Assembly: GCF_045310695.1 (NCBI RefSeq)
Contig: NZ_JBJIAA010000016.1
Span: 89,323 to 153,322, forward strand
Direction of reading: 5' to 3'
From: Clostridium_S neuense
Lineage (GTDB): Bacteria; Bacillota; Clostridia; Clostridiales; Clostridiaceae
Length of the DNA stretch: 64,000 bases
The notes under the pieces were generated by a model that saw only the letters and a list, made by a program, of their open reading frames with translations, was not told where the DNA came from and made no database searches. This document shows positions 8,218 through 16,846 of this stretch, piece by piece (position 1 is the first letter of the stretch; every line of letters begins with the position of its first letter). Made by a program: the position numbers and the translations under genes.

Positions 8218-9099
8218 ATGAAGTTAAAAAAATACCTAAGGGTTCTGGTAGCCATAATAATAATTTTGGCGGCGGTTTCTTCATTTGTAGGATTATTATC
8301 TCATGGTGGTGATGGACAGCATGTAATAACATCAGTAAGTGGAGAAAAGATTACTGTTTATGGAAGAGGAATATACAAAAATGATTCAATTTCAGTTGTA
8401 GCTCAAGGTAAGGCTCAGGATTTGGTGACACTAATACTTGGAATCCCTATGCTTATAATTTCTATGGTTATTCTTAGAAAGGAAAGTTTGAGAGGGAAGC
8501 TGCTTCTTACAGGAACCTTAGGTTACTTTTTATACACATACATGTCTTATACTTTTCTTTGGAATTTCAATTATCTTTTTTTGGTTTATGTTATATTAAT
8601 GTCCTGTAGTTTGTTTGCTTTTATATTGTCAATTATGGAAATTGATATATCTAATATGAAAAACAACTTTAGTGACAAGCTGCCAAACAAGCTAATAGGT
8701 GGATTTGAAATATTTATAGGTACAGCAATAGGACTGATGTGGCTTGGCAAGATAGCACAAGCTTTAAAGACGGGAGCAGCACCAGATGGGTTAGAACATT
8801 ATACTACCTTGGTTATTCAAGGAATGGACTTAGGATTTGTTGTTCCATTTGCCATTTTATCTGGAATTCTCCTCATTAGGAAAAATAATTATGGTTATTT
8901 AATATCATCTATAATAATTGTTAAAGGATTTTCAATGCTTACAACAATTACTGTTATGATGATTAATATGATGCTTTCTGGGGTTGTGGTAAGCTTAATT
9001 CAAATAGTTATTTTTTTAATAGCAAACTTAGGCTGTATATATTTATTTGTAATATTAATGAGAAATATTAATGAGAATAAAAGGAATTTAAAGCTTTGA
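8218..9099 (+). CDS. Multi-pass membrane protein of unknown function
   Basis: The 293-residue protein has about seven hydrophobic segments: one at residues 10-28, then an extracytoplasmic loop (about 30-65), then segments through the rest of the protein to near the C-terminus. I do not recognise a family. There are no transporter or enzyme signatures. ATG 8218 was chosen because AGGAGATG lies 9 nt upstream; the in-frame ATG at 8209 directly abuts the ribosome site. The next feature downstream is a decayed sugar isomerase. Confidence 0.6.
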   Translation: MKLKKYLRVLVAIIIILAAVSSFVGLLSHGGDGQHVITSVSGEKITVYGRGIYKNDSISVVAQGKAQDLVTLILGIPMLIISMVILRKESLRGKLLLTGTLGYFLYTYMSYTFLWNFNYLFLVYVILMSCSLFAFILSIMEIDISNMKNNFSDKLPNKLIGGFEIFIGTAIGLMWLGKIAQALKTGAAPDGLEHYTTLVIQGMDLGFVVPFAILSGILLIRKNNYGYLISSIIIVKGFSMLTTITVMMINMMLSGVVVSLIQIVIFLIANLGCIYLFVILMRNINENKRNLKL

Positions 9100-9112
9100 T
9101 GAGGCTTTTTCA

Positions 9113-9635
9113 ATGAAAAATAATATTATTTTTGGAATGCCAACATTAATTGAATGCAGTAGCTTACGCGGATACTGTACTTGAGGCAATAAAGTTTGCA
9201 AAGGAATTGGAGATACCAGTATTAAATATGCACATGGCAGAAGGGGTTCATTTTACACTACCAGATAAAAAAGTATATTTATTTGATGAGTATGAAGAAA
9301 GATATATGGCTTATTTAAAGAAATTTAGAGATGTTTGTGATAAGGCAATCAGAGGCAACAATATTAAAATTTGTATTGAGAACACTGATGGTTACAAAAA
9401 TTATATGCTTGATGGTATAAAACTCTTACTTGAAAATAGTAGTAGATTAATACATATGCATATTCACGATGCAAAGGGAGAAAAAAATCATTTAGTACTT
9501 GGAAGTGGCGAAATAAATTTGAAAGAAAGATTTAAAGTTGCTAAAGATAATGGATGTAGGTGTGTTATTGAAACGAAAACAGTAGATGCACTTGAAAAGT
9601 CAGTAGAATATTTAAAAACACATGAATTAATATAG
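9113..9635 (+). pseudogene. Decayed sugar phosphate isomerase/epimerase (TIM-barrel family)
   Basis: ATG 9113, with a GATGAGG site, opens MKNNIIFGMPTLIE, a typical N-terminus for xylose-isomerase-like epimerases, but this frame stops at about 9186. The rest of the family signature (PVLNMHMAEGVHF, KICIENTDGY, HMHIHDAKG, LGSGEINL) continues in another frame from about 9150. Compared with family members, some tens of residues are missing after MPTLIE. A second stretch between LLENS and RLIHMHIH (normally holding a WDIGH-type motif) is also absent. At least two deletions and a frameshift make it non-functional. Confidence 0.75.
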
Positions 9636-9679
9636 ACTATGATGTTTGGATGATATGTTATAAAAATTTAATTGGTTAC

Positions 9680-9730
9680 AAAGATTCACACCTAAACTTC
9701 CGTGGTCACGGAGAAATTTTTTCCTTGCAC
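9680..9730 (-). repeat. Accessory repeat module (CAAGGAAAAAATT type), copy B
   Basis: On the minus strand this reads GTGCAAGGAAAAAATTTC, then TCCGT-gacc-ACGGA, then GTGTGAATCTTTG. It matches the module after copy A, with the small hairpin preserved although its loop differs. It lies downstream of the minus-strand lipase and foldback copy B. Confidence 0.75.
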
Positions 9731-9735
9731 TATCG

Positions 9736-9810
9736 AGGGAGGTGAAGTAACAGTGATGAATGAACGAGTTATTAGCTTTATTTAATGCTCTAAATCATTG
9801 TTACTTTACC
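9736..9810 (-). repeat. Short foldback element, copy B
   Basis: On the minus strand it starts GGTAAAGTAACAATGA, about 8 nt after the lipase stop codon, and closes with TCACTGTTACTTCACC. It has the same outer arms as copy A but a much shorter interior, which keeps the AATAACTCG sequence of the copy A loop. Confidence 0.65.
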
Positions 9811-9817
9811 TTTTTTA

Positions 9818-11095
9818 TTATTTAGGAAGATTGTACAGCATTTTAGCTAAATCAACATATTTATTTTCTAAATAAGCTCTATCTGAATTATTTCTAAAGG
9901 CAACTACAGAAATATGATCTATATTATTTATTTTTTCAAGGTAATTCCAAATTCCTTTTTGAGGGGTACCATTGTAGTCAATTACTTTATCTGTGGAGCC
10001 AACCTTAGGGCTTATTGCAGATATTATGCTTACTATTCCATCATTCTCCCACCAAGAAGAGTCAATTTTTACTTCTCCGGCTTTGTTATTTGTAAATGCT
10101 CCCATAAAATATGAACTTTGTAAAAGAACAGGATTCATATTTATGTTTGGAATCTGATGACTAGTTAATAAACTTTTGTGGGTGTCTTTACAGCTTATTG
10201 AAAAATAGTAAACATCATTTTGAGCTTTTACCCATGAATTTAATTCTTTGGCACCTTCAGGTTTTAGATCCCATATACTTAAATCCTTAGTGCTTTTCCA
10301 TATATTGCTGGAAAACACTCTAGTATAATAATGCTTGAAGGATTCATTAGGTTGTTTTCTAAGTCCCCATTGATCTAGTTTTAAATCAAGACATGGATTA
10401 TTGGAGCTTGTTAATCCGCCTTGTGCTGCCATAGCTGCAAAAAAATCATGAAATGCAGGCTCTAGAGTATAATTTTTATATGCTTCTTGACTGCCATCAT
10501 GTGGAGTGGCTATGGTTGTAACACTGTCAACCCAATGTTTGTACCCTACAAAGAGGGGACTGATATTTTTCTTTGGAGTTGCAGCAATTTCATTTTTATC
10601 ACCGTTCTCCAGTAATTGAGTTAGCACCCTTATGGTTTGTCCACCCATGCTGTGACCAATTAGGTGAACCTTTTGAAGTTGATTTGATTTAGAAAGTGTA
10701 CCCCAGCTTGGATATACACCAGGAAAAGTTCTTCCATATCTTGCATGACCATATTTTTTTGAGTGAGCTTCTCCATAATCTACAGTACCACCTTTCAAAT
10801 AGGCATATAGTTCACAAGCTCTATCCCAATTGCTAGATACACAACCTATAGTTGGGGTAAAAACAGTATAACCTTTGCTTTGTAAAACATCTCTTAGACT
10901 TTCAAAGCCTCCCCAATAATTTTCCCCGAAAAGCTCATTGTTCCCCCAACCGAAAAGGCCATGAACCATTACTATAGGGTAGTTATTATTTGATGTGATA
11001 TGAGTTGATTTTGCATAACTGTTGTTTGGCATAAATAAAAATATATTTGCAATAAGAAGTAATGTAATTAAAAATTTTTTGATGTTTTTTCTCAT
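9818..11095 (-). CDS. Secreted triacylglycerol lipase
   Basis: A signal peptide (basic start, then ITLLLIANIFLFMPNN, cleavage near SYAKS) precedes a lipase of the Staphylococcus/Geobacillus type: an oxyanion-hole VMVHGLFGWG near residue 45, the nucleophile elbow GHSMGG near residue 147, a DGIVS aspartate segment and a late DHISV histidine. The 425-residue length fits the mature form of that family without the long propeptide of staphylococcal enzymes. It should hydrolyse extracellular acylglycerols. The gene is monocistronic, with ATG and an AGGAG site, and foldback copy B follows its stop codon as a likely mRNA 3' end. Confidence 0.87.
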   Translation of the reverse strand: MRKNIKKFLITLLLIANIFLFMPNNSYAKSTHITSNNNYPIVMVHGLFGWGNNELFGENYWGGFESLRDVLQSKGYTVFTPTIGCVSSNWDRACELYAYLKGGTVDYGEAHSKKYGHARYGRTFPGVYPSWGTLSKSNQLQKVHLIGHSMGGQTIRVLTQLLENGDKNEIAATPKKNISPLFVGYKHWVDSVTTIATPHDGSQEAYKNYTLEPAFHDFFAAMAAQGGLTSSNNPCLDLKLDQWGLRKQPNESFKHYYTRVFSSNIWKSTKDLSIWDLKPEGAKELNSWVKAQNDVYYFSISCKDTHKSLLTSHQIPNINMNPVLLQSSYFMGAFTNNKAGEVKIDSSWWENDGIVSIISAISPKVGSTDKVIDYNGTPQKGIWNYLEKINNIDHISVVAFRNNSDRAYLENKYVDLAKMLYNLPK

Positions 11096-11335
11096 TAAAT
11101 CATCTCCTTATGAAAAAATATTATAGCATAATATTAAATATATGTATATAAATGTAAAAGAATAAATTTCCATTTTTGATGACAAATATCAGCAAACATA
11201 TGAATAGTAAATTGTGAAACAAAAATATAACACATAAAACTTGACAGCTATTTTAAATAAGATATAAGATATAAAAAGAAATTGGTATTTTTTTACGTTT
11301 TATAAAAATTGAGTTTATCAGTGAGGGGATAAAAT

Positions 11336-12565
11336 ATGATTTGGACATTAAAAAAGGTCTATTACAGAACAGTTCAAGCGGCGATGAAGGCAGGAATTAA
11401 TCTTGTAAAGTTTAAAGAGCCTAAATTGATATCTGGTGCTGGAAGTATAAATAAGTTACCAGACATAATAAAAGAGCAAAATATAGATAGAATTTTTATT
11501 GTAGTAAGTAATACTATAATGAAATCTGGTTTGCTAAATGAGTTCTTTGAAAAACTAAAGGAAAATAACATATTTTATGAAACTTATAATAATGTAAAAC
11601 CTAATCCAAGCATAGATAACATTGAAGAGTGCCTTAAGATTTATCAAGATAGTAAATGTAAAGCTATAGTTGCAATTGGAGGAGGATCACCTATTGATTG
11701 TGCAAAGGTAGTAGCAGCAAGGGCAACTAATAATAATCTGCAAATTAAGGATTTAAGAGGCTTTTTAAAAGTGAAAAAACCTATACCACCTCTTTTTGCA
11801 GTTCCAACCACAGCAGGAAGTGGTTCAGAAGCTACTGTTGCAGCAGTGGTAACGGATTCTAAAACACATGAAAAATATGCAATTGCAGACTTAAAGCTTA
11901 TGCCAGATTTTGCAATACTTGATCCGGAATTAACAGTTGGAGTTCCTCCGCATCTTACTGCTGCAACAGGGATGGATGCATTAACTCATGCAGTTGAAGC
12001 TTATGTAGGCAATGATGGAACAAGTTTTACAAATGACAAGGCATTAAGGGCAGCAAAAATGATTATAGAAAATTTAGAGAAGGTATATAAAGATGGAACT
12101 AATATTGAAGGGCGTAATGCTATGTTACTAGCTTCAAATTACGCAGGCCATGCTTTTACTAGAGCTAATGTTGGATATGTTCATGCTATAGCTCACAGTA
12201 TTGGTGGTTTATATGGAGTTGCTCATGGACTTGCTAATGCTATAATACTTCCAAAGGTGTTAGAGTATTATGGAGAGACTGCATATGAAAAACTTGGCGA
12301 AATGGCAGTTTATTCAGGATTAGGAGATAAAAATGAGTCCTCAAAAAATTTAGCTCTAAAATTTATAGAAAAAATAAAAAGTATGAACAAAAATATGGGT
12401 ATACCACTAGGTATTAAAGAGTTAAAAGATGAGGATATACCTTTAATTGCTAGAAGGGCGACTAAAGAGGGAAATCCAGCTTATCCAGTACCTAAAATAA
12501 TAAGTGTTAGTGAATGTGAGGAACTTGTTAAAAAATTGTATATGGATAATGGCTTGAAACATTAA
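11336..12565 (+). CDS. Iron-containing (type III) alcohol dehydrogenase
   Basis: The cofactor loop GGGSPIDCAK, the PTTAGSGSE segment and the metal ligands (aspartate before LTAATGMDALTHAVE, then AHSIGG and GVAHGLANAI histidines) are all present, giving a complete group III dehydrogenase of 409 residues. It probably acts on short-chain aldehydes, diols or alcohols; butanol- and propanediol-type dehydrogenases share these motifs, so the substrate cannot be assigned. A GAGGGG site precedes ATG 11336. A hairpin repeat begins about 10 nt past the stop. Confidence 0.88.
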   Translation: MIWTLKKVYYRTVQAAMKAGINLVKFKEPKLISGAGSINKLPDIIKEQNIDRIFIVVSNTIMKSGLLNEFFEKLKENNIFYETYNNVKPNPSIDNIEECLKIYQDSKCKAIVAIGGGSPIDCAKVVAARATNNNLQIKDLRGFLKVKKPIPPLFAVPTTAGSGSEATVAAVVTDSKTHEKYAIADLKLMPDFAILDPELTVGVPPHLTAATGMDALTHAVEAYVGNDGTSFTNDKALRAAKMIIENLEKVYKDGTNIEGRNAMLLASNYAGHAFTRANVGYVHAIAHSIGGLYGVAHGLANAIILPKVLEYYGETAYEKLGEMAVYSGLGDKNESSKNLALKFIEKIKSMNKNMGIPLGIKELKDEDIPLIARRATKEGNPAYPVPKIISVSECEELVKKLYMDNGLKH

Positions 12566-12576
12566 ATAAAGCTAAT

Positions 12577-12656
12577 AAATCATAAAGTTCTAGCAAGCTC
12601 CAATAGTTCACTGTTAAAGATAAAACACACTGAAACTTGTAAGAATTTTATGATTT
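12577..12656 (+). repeat. Short foldback repeat downstream of the alcohol dehydrogenase
   Basis: AAATCATAAAGTTCT (12577-12591) pairs with AGAATTTTATGATTT (12642-12656), one wobble. The stem continues with CAAG/CTTG, and the loop resembles the AATAACTCGCTG-type loop of copies A and D. It appears to be a shorter, diverged member of the same family lacking the outer GAAGTAACAATGC arms. Confidence 0.6.
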
Positions 12657-12677
12657 GGTATTTAAGTTTTATTTTCA

Positions 12678-12929
12678 TTATACTATTCTGTTAACAGATG
12701 TTGATTTACATGAAGGACAATTTATATCAGATGTGTTAGGATTATTTAATACCAATTTATAACCACAGTTAGAACAGCAAAAAACAATATGATTTTTCTT
12801 AAATTCTAGTGATTCTATTTGATATCGTTCATAATCTTGTGGGAACATGTCTGCCAATGTACGAAATATGAAATTATCAGTGCATTCATGACCTTTCCAG
12901 TATTCTTTTCCGTTTTTATACTCAATCAT
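12678..12929 (-). CDS. Small zinc-ribbon protein of unknown function
   Basis: The 83-residue protein has two CxxC pairs (CSNC and CPSC) about 20 residues apart, a C-terminal zinc ribbon. The N-terminal half has no known motif. A GAGGA ribosome site precedes the ATG. It is convergent with the alcohol dehydrogenase and divergent from the XRE regulator. Function unknown. Confidence 0.55.
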   Translation of the reverse strand: MIEYKNGKEYWKGHECTDNFIFRTLADMFPQDYERYQIESLEFKKNHIVFCCSNCGYKLVLNNPNTSDINCPSCKSTSVNRIV

Positions 12930-13123
12930 AAAGTATAGTTCCTCTTAGTTAAGAATTTGTGACTTTTTTATTTTCAGAAAAGCCTGTTATTGCAATTGTA
13001 TCATAAAATTTAACCACTGGTTAAATTTTTTTAGTATATTTAACTACACATCCATTGGAATAATCATTTATGTAATATATACTAAATATAAATTCTACAA
13101 TAAAATTACTGGAGTGATAAAAC

Positions 13124-14236
13124 ATGGACAAATTGCAGATAGGTGAAACTATATTCAGGCTTAGAAAAAAGAAGAAGATTACTCAAGAGGAGCTTGGAAA
13201 CTTTATGGGGGTATCTACAGCAGCAGTGTCAAAATGGGAAAGCGGAAATTCCTATCCAGATATAACACTGCTGCCTTCTCTTGCTGCTTTTTTTGATGTT
13301 TCTATAGATGAACTTCTTAATTATAAGGTTGAACTCTCAGAGGATGAAGTTATGGAAATATTCAAAGAATGCGATAGATTGTTTAGTAAAGGAAAATTTG
13401 ATGCTGCGGTTAATAAATGTGAAGAATATTTATTAAAATATAAATCAAGTTACTATTTAAAGTTTAGGATAGGATTTTTATTTACTATATATTCATGGAA
13501 AAGTAATAGTGAAGACACAACTAAAAAAATGCAAGTAAGGGTCATGAAAATGTATGAAGATGTGGTTGAAAATTGTAACAAAGCAGAGTTAGTAGAGCAA
13601 GCGTTGGTTCAACTTAGTAATATTTATAGTTCACAGGGGCGAGAGGATGATGCAATAGAAGCTTTAAATAAAATTCATAAAAGTGAAATTAATACCAATA
13701 TAATTCTTGCAAGTATTTATATTAAAAAAGGTGATATAAAAAAAGGCAGAAAAATATTTCAAAGCGAACTTTACAAAGACATATTCTTTTCTAATGTTGT
13801 TTCTATGGCATTGGCCAATTCATATATTGAAAATGAAAAAAATTTAAATTTTGTGGAGAAGTATTATAAATTATCTATTGATATTAAGAAAATTTTTTCT
13901 AGTGAAGGATACTTAATATTTAGTTTATGGGAAGATTACTTAGGATTAGCAGAAGCTTATTTAAAGTTTAACGAAAAGGAAAAGGCAATTAAAATGTTAA
14001 ATAAAATGCTTAATGATATGGTGCATAATGATTTAAATAAACCGCGAAAATTTAGTTCAGTGTGGTGCTTTAATGAATTTACAGAAGGCGAAAGAGCTAT
14101 AACTATGAACTTATATGAAAATATAATTAAAATTTTAGAAGAACCAGTATTTGATCTTGTAAGAGAAAATGAAAACTTTAGGAAAATAATTAATAAATTA
14201 AATGCTCTTAAAGAAAGAGGTGTTTCACTTGGGTAA
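13124..14236 (+). CDS. XRE-family regulator with TPR-like C-terminal domain
   Basis: Residues 5-62 form a Cro/CI helix-turn-helix (IFRLRKKKKITQEELGNFMG, then AAVSKWESGNSYPD). The remaining 300 residues are helical with TPR-like repeats (for example LVEQALVQLSNIYSSQGRED and LGLAEAYLKFNEKEKAI). This two-part plan matches RRNPP-type regulators, which often bind small peptides, but peptide sensing is only an inference. The stop codon overlaps the start of the ABC exporter gene, so the two are translationally coupled and probably work together. Confidence 0.78.
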   Translation: MDKLQIGETIFRLRKKKKITQEELGNFMGVSTAAVSKWESGNSYPDITLLPSLAAFFDVSIDELLNYKVELSEDEVMEIFKECDRLFSKGKFDAAVNKCEEYLLKYKSSYYLKFRIGFLFTIYSWKSNSEDTTKKMQVRVMKMYEDVVENCNKAELVEQALVQLSNIYSSQGREDDAIEALNKIHKSEINTNIILASIYIKKGDIKKGRKIFQSELYKDIFFSNVVSMALANSYIENEKNLNFVEKYYKLSIDIKKIFSSEGYLIFSLWEDYLGLAEAYLKFNEKEKAIKMLNKMLNDMVHNDLNKPRKFSSVWCFNEFTEGERAITMNLYENIIKILEEPVFDLVRENENFRKIINKLNALKERGVSLG

Positions 14237-15866
14237 GCTTAGTAGTATTTTAAAGTTAAAGCCGTTTTTGAAAAAGTATTGGATAATATTTACCGCTGGA
14301 ATTATAGGAATGATTTTAAGCTCTGCTATCTCAACTCCAGTTCCATATATAATAGGATATTTAATGGACAAGGTATTGTTAGGAAAAAAGGGTTTTAATG
14401 AACTTTACTTTTATATAGGAATAATAGCACTTTTATATGTTTTTCGATATGCAATTTCTTTTGCTTCAAAATATATTTTTGTAAAAATAAATAATTTAGT
14501 GGTAAATGAAATGAGATGCTCTGTTATGGAGAAGGTTATGGATTTACCCATGAGTTATCTCGCAAAAACAGAAAAAGGATATGTTCAAAGTAGAATAAAT
14601 GAGTGCAGCTCTGTTGGAAGCATTTTTTCACCATCAATTATCAGTGTTTTTTTGAGCATTGTAGATGCTGGGCTTGCAGTAGTAACTATGTTTGTAATAA
14701 ATTATAAATTAGCTATTGTTGCAATTTTATTAGCACCTGTATTTTTCTTTTCGGCAAAGTTATCGGCTGAAAATTTTATGAAAAATACAATGGCTATGAT
14801 GGAAGCCAGTGCTTTTTTAAACGGTGAGTCTTATGAGATAATAAATGGAATTGAGACTATTAAAGTGCTTAATGGTAAGAAAAGTAAGCTTATGAAGTTC
14901 AAAGAAAAGTTAAGTAAACTTATAAAGGTAAGCATAAAGCAGAGTAAATCAATGGTTCTTTTTATGGAAAATACAGAGCTTATAAGTAATTTTGGTTCTC
15001 TTTTAATTTTACTCATTGCAGGAATTTTAATTTTAAAGGGACAATTTACAATAGGCTTGTACACTTCATTTTCACTATATATAGGCAAAGTTTTTTCAAG
15101 TGCACAAGGAATAGCTACAATAGGCACAACTATGAAACCAGCCTGCCTTAGCATAGAAAGGATTTATGAACTTTTGGACATGAAAGACGAAAACTTTGGA
15201 AAAGATAAAATTTTAAATGAAAGAATAAAATCTATAGAACTAAAAAATGTAAGTTTTAAATATGACGAAAATAAAACTGTTTTGAGTTCTTTAAACTTTG
15301 AAATTAAAAAGGGCGAAAAAGTACTTATAAAAGGTGAAAATGGTTCTGGAAAATCAACACTTATTAAGCTTCTCCTGGGACTTTATAGTGTAAGCTCTGG
15401 AAGCATATTTTATAATGATTTTGACATTAAGGAAATTAACACTGAAAGTCTCAGAAAAAGAGTTGGAATAGTATCACAAAATATATTTTTGTTTAAAGGA
15501 ACTGTGCTTGAAAACATATTATATGGACAAAATGAGAAAAATCGAAGCGATGCGGAGAAAGTAATACAGGAATTAAATTTAGAGGAGTATGTAAATAAAA
15601 TGCCAAAAGGCTTAGACACAGAAATAAGTCAGAATACTTGTGGAGTTTCAGGAGGACAGGCACAGATTATAGCATTTATAAGGGCAATGCTGGGAGATAA
15701 AGATGTAATAATTTTAGATGAACCTATTTCCAATATAGATGCAGAGACAAGGAAAATAGTATTAAGTATTTTAAGAACAAGAGAATTCAAAGGAATACTT
15801 ATTGTGGTTTCACACTTAATTGATGAGATGAATTTTATAGATAAGACTGTTAATATAGATGAATGA
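14229..15866 (+). CDS. ABC transporter, fused permease and ATPase (exporter half-transporter)
   Basis: An N-terminal six-helix exporter domain (about residues 15-300) is followed by an ATPase with Walker A GENGSGKST, a variant signature CGVSGGQ (usually LSGGQ), Walker B VIILDEP and the H-loop VSHL. It should work as a homodimer exporting a lipid, drug or peptide. I prefer TTG 14229, 8 nt after AAAGAGGTG, over an upstream in-frame ATG at 14202 that lies deep inside the regulator gene. No peptidase domain is present, so it does not process bacteriocins itself. Confidence 0.85.
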   Translation: MGKLSSILKLKPFLKKYWIIFTAGIIGMILSSAISTPVPYIIGYLMDKVLLGKKGFNELYFYIGIIALLYVFRYAISFASKYIFVKINNLVVNEMRCSVMEKVMDLPMSYLAKTEKGYVQSRINECSSVGSIFSPSIISVFLSIVDAGLAVVTMFVINYKLAIVAILLAPVFFFSAKLSAENFMKNTMAMMEASAFLNGESYEIINGIETIKVLNGKKSKLMKFKEKLSKLIKVSIKQSKSMVLFMENTELISNFGSLLILLIAGILILKGQFTIGLYTSFSLYIGKVFSSAQGIATIGTTMKPACLSIERIYELLDMKDENFGKDKILNERIKSIELKNVSFKYDENKTVLSSLNFEIKKGEKVLIKGENGSGKSTLIKLLLGLYSVSSGSIFYNDFDIKEINTESLRKRVGIVSQNIFLFKGTVLENILYGQNEKNRSDAEKVIQELNLEEYVNKMPKGLDTEISQNTCGVSGGQAQIIAFIRAMLGDKDVIILDEPISNIDAETRKIVLSILRTREFKGILIVVSHLIDEMNFIDKTVNIDE

Positions 15867-15931
15867 CTTGTAAGATTAAAATTACTAATATCAAATTCAT
15901 AATGTTAAATTAGAAGTCAACTCTACCTCCA

Positions 15932-15950
15932 CTGTCCTCTGTCAATTGTA
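15932..15950. repeat. Short dispersed repeat (CTGTCCTCTGTCAATTGTA)
   Basis: The gap between the ABC gene and the MerR remnant holds this motif. A close version is at 2674-2692, and rearranged pieces (GACAGAGGA and AATTGACAG) occur at 23584-23610. It looks like a dispersed intergenic repeat; no gene is visible around it. Confidence 0.5.
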
Positions 15951-16032
15951 TTCTTTACTCTATTTAATAATTAAATGTGGTTAAAAGGGTTTAGTAATTT
16001 AAAGCTTATATGTACTTTTGTTATATAGACTC

Positions 16033-16064
16033 TTGACTTTCCAGTGCGGGGGATAGTTTATACT
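16033..16064 (+). promoter_or_regulatory. MerR-type promoter with long spacer
   Basis: TTGACT and TATACT are separated by 20 bp, and a dyad (ACTTTCC..GGGGATAGT) fills the spacer. This is the hallmark of promoters activated by MerR-family regulators of the BmrR/BltR kind, which realign an over-long spacer. It lies just upstream of the MerR remnant, so it was probably an autoregulated promoter. Confidence 0.7.
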
Positions 16065-16085
16065 AATTTTTGTAGAGGTGATAAA

Positions 16086-16410
16086 GTGTATAAGATAGGT
16101 GAATTTTCTAAGATTGCAGGTTTAACGGTAAAAATTTTAAGGTACTATGATGAAGAAAATTATAGAAGAAAAAATGAGAAAGGAAAAGGCGCTTATAAAA
16201 AAAATAGACCTCTACATAAATCCAGAAAGGAAAGAGGTAAATTATATGAATTACAAAGTTGAAATTAAAAATATTGAAGAGGTGCTTGTGGCAGCCATTA
16301 GATTTAAAGGCAAATACAGCGACGTTTCAAAGTATTTTGGAAGACTTTATGGTGCAGTTAAAGGAAATCCAGATAATTATATAACTCATATTATTGTACC
16401 TATAGTATAG
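16086..16410 (+). pseudogene. Decayed MerR-family regulator with GyrI-like effector domain
   Basis: GTG 16086 opens a MerR DNA-binding domain (YKIGEFSKIAGLTVKILRYY) that loses its frame after about 25 residues. The family's later parts continue in another frame (EKMRKEKALIKKIDLYINPE, then VEIKNIEEVLVAAIRFKGKY). The wing and much of the dimerisation helix are missing. The effector domain stops soon after AVKGN, where about half of it is normally still to come. At least two internal deletions are needed to explain this. The intact promoter upstream now has no functional activator beside it. Confidence 0.75.
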
Positions 16411-16422
16411 GAGGACAAAAGC

Positions 16423-16778
16423 ATGGAAAATAAATTAGATTATAAAAAAGAATTTACAGATTTATATATGCCAAAAAGAAAACCTAGCCTAATTGATGTA
16501 CCTCAAATGAATTTTATTATGGTAGATGGTAAGGGCAATCCTAATGAGGAAGATGGAGAATATAGGGCAGCTGTAGAATTGTTATAGGCATTATCATATA
16601 CAATTAAAATGGGAGGAAATAAACTGGAAGGATATTTTGAATATGTGATACCTCCACTTGAAGGCTTATGGTGGTGTGAAGATTGAAAAGACATCATGAA
16701 ATTTATCTATCTGATCCAAGAAAAACAAAAGCTGAAAACTTAAAAACGGTTTTAAGAATTCCTATTGAATACAAATAA
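16423..16778 (+). pseudogene. Decayed GyrI-like small-molecule-binding protein
   Basis: The opening (DYKKEFTDLYMPKRKPSLID, then MNFIMVDGKGNPNE) is the N-terminus of the stand-alone GyrI-like proteins common in clostridia. A TAG at 16585 replaces a tyrosine codon of the family's AVEILYALTYTIKM segment. After GLWW the frame breaks, and the sequence jumps to the C-terminal HHEIYLSDPRK segment, so roughly half of the protein is deleted. It has a good AGGAGG site and would have been the second gene of the MerR-controlled unit. Confidence 0.75.
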
Positions 16779-16784
16779 ATCTTA

Positions 16785-16837
16785 GTATTATGAGAAACTC
16801 CAAATGTTTTAAAAACATTTGGAGTTTCTCATAATAC
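16785..16837. terminator. Perfect 26-bp palindrome between convergent genes
   Basis: Arms 16785-16810 and 16812-16837 are exact reverse complements with a 1-nt centre. It lies between the plus-strand GyrI-like remnant and the minus-strand arginase gene, where a bidirectional terminator is expected. T/A-rich bases inside the stem could serve as the U-tract in either direction. Confidence 0.6.
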
Positions 16838-16846
16838 CATTTATAT

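Noticed and set aside
14202..14229. Longer N-terminus of the ABC exporter from ATG 14202
   Set aside because: It would lie within the regulator gene without a ribosome site; TTG 14229 has AAAGAGGTG at a normal distance.
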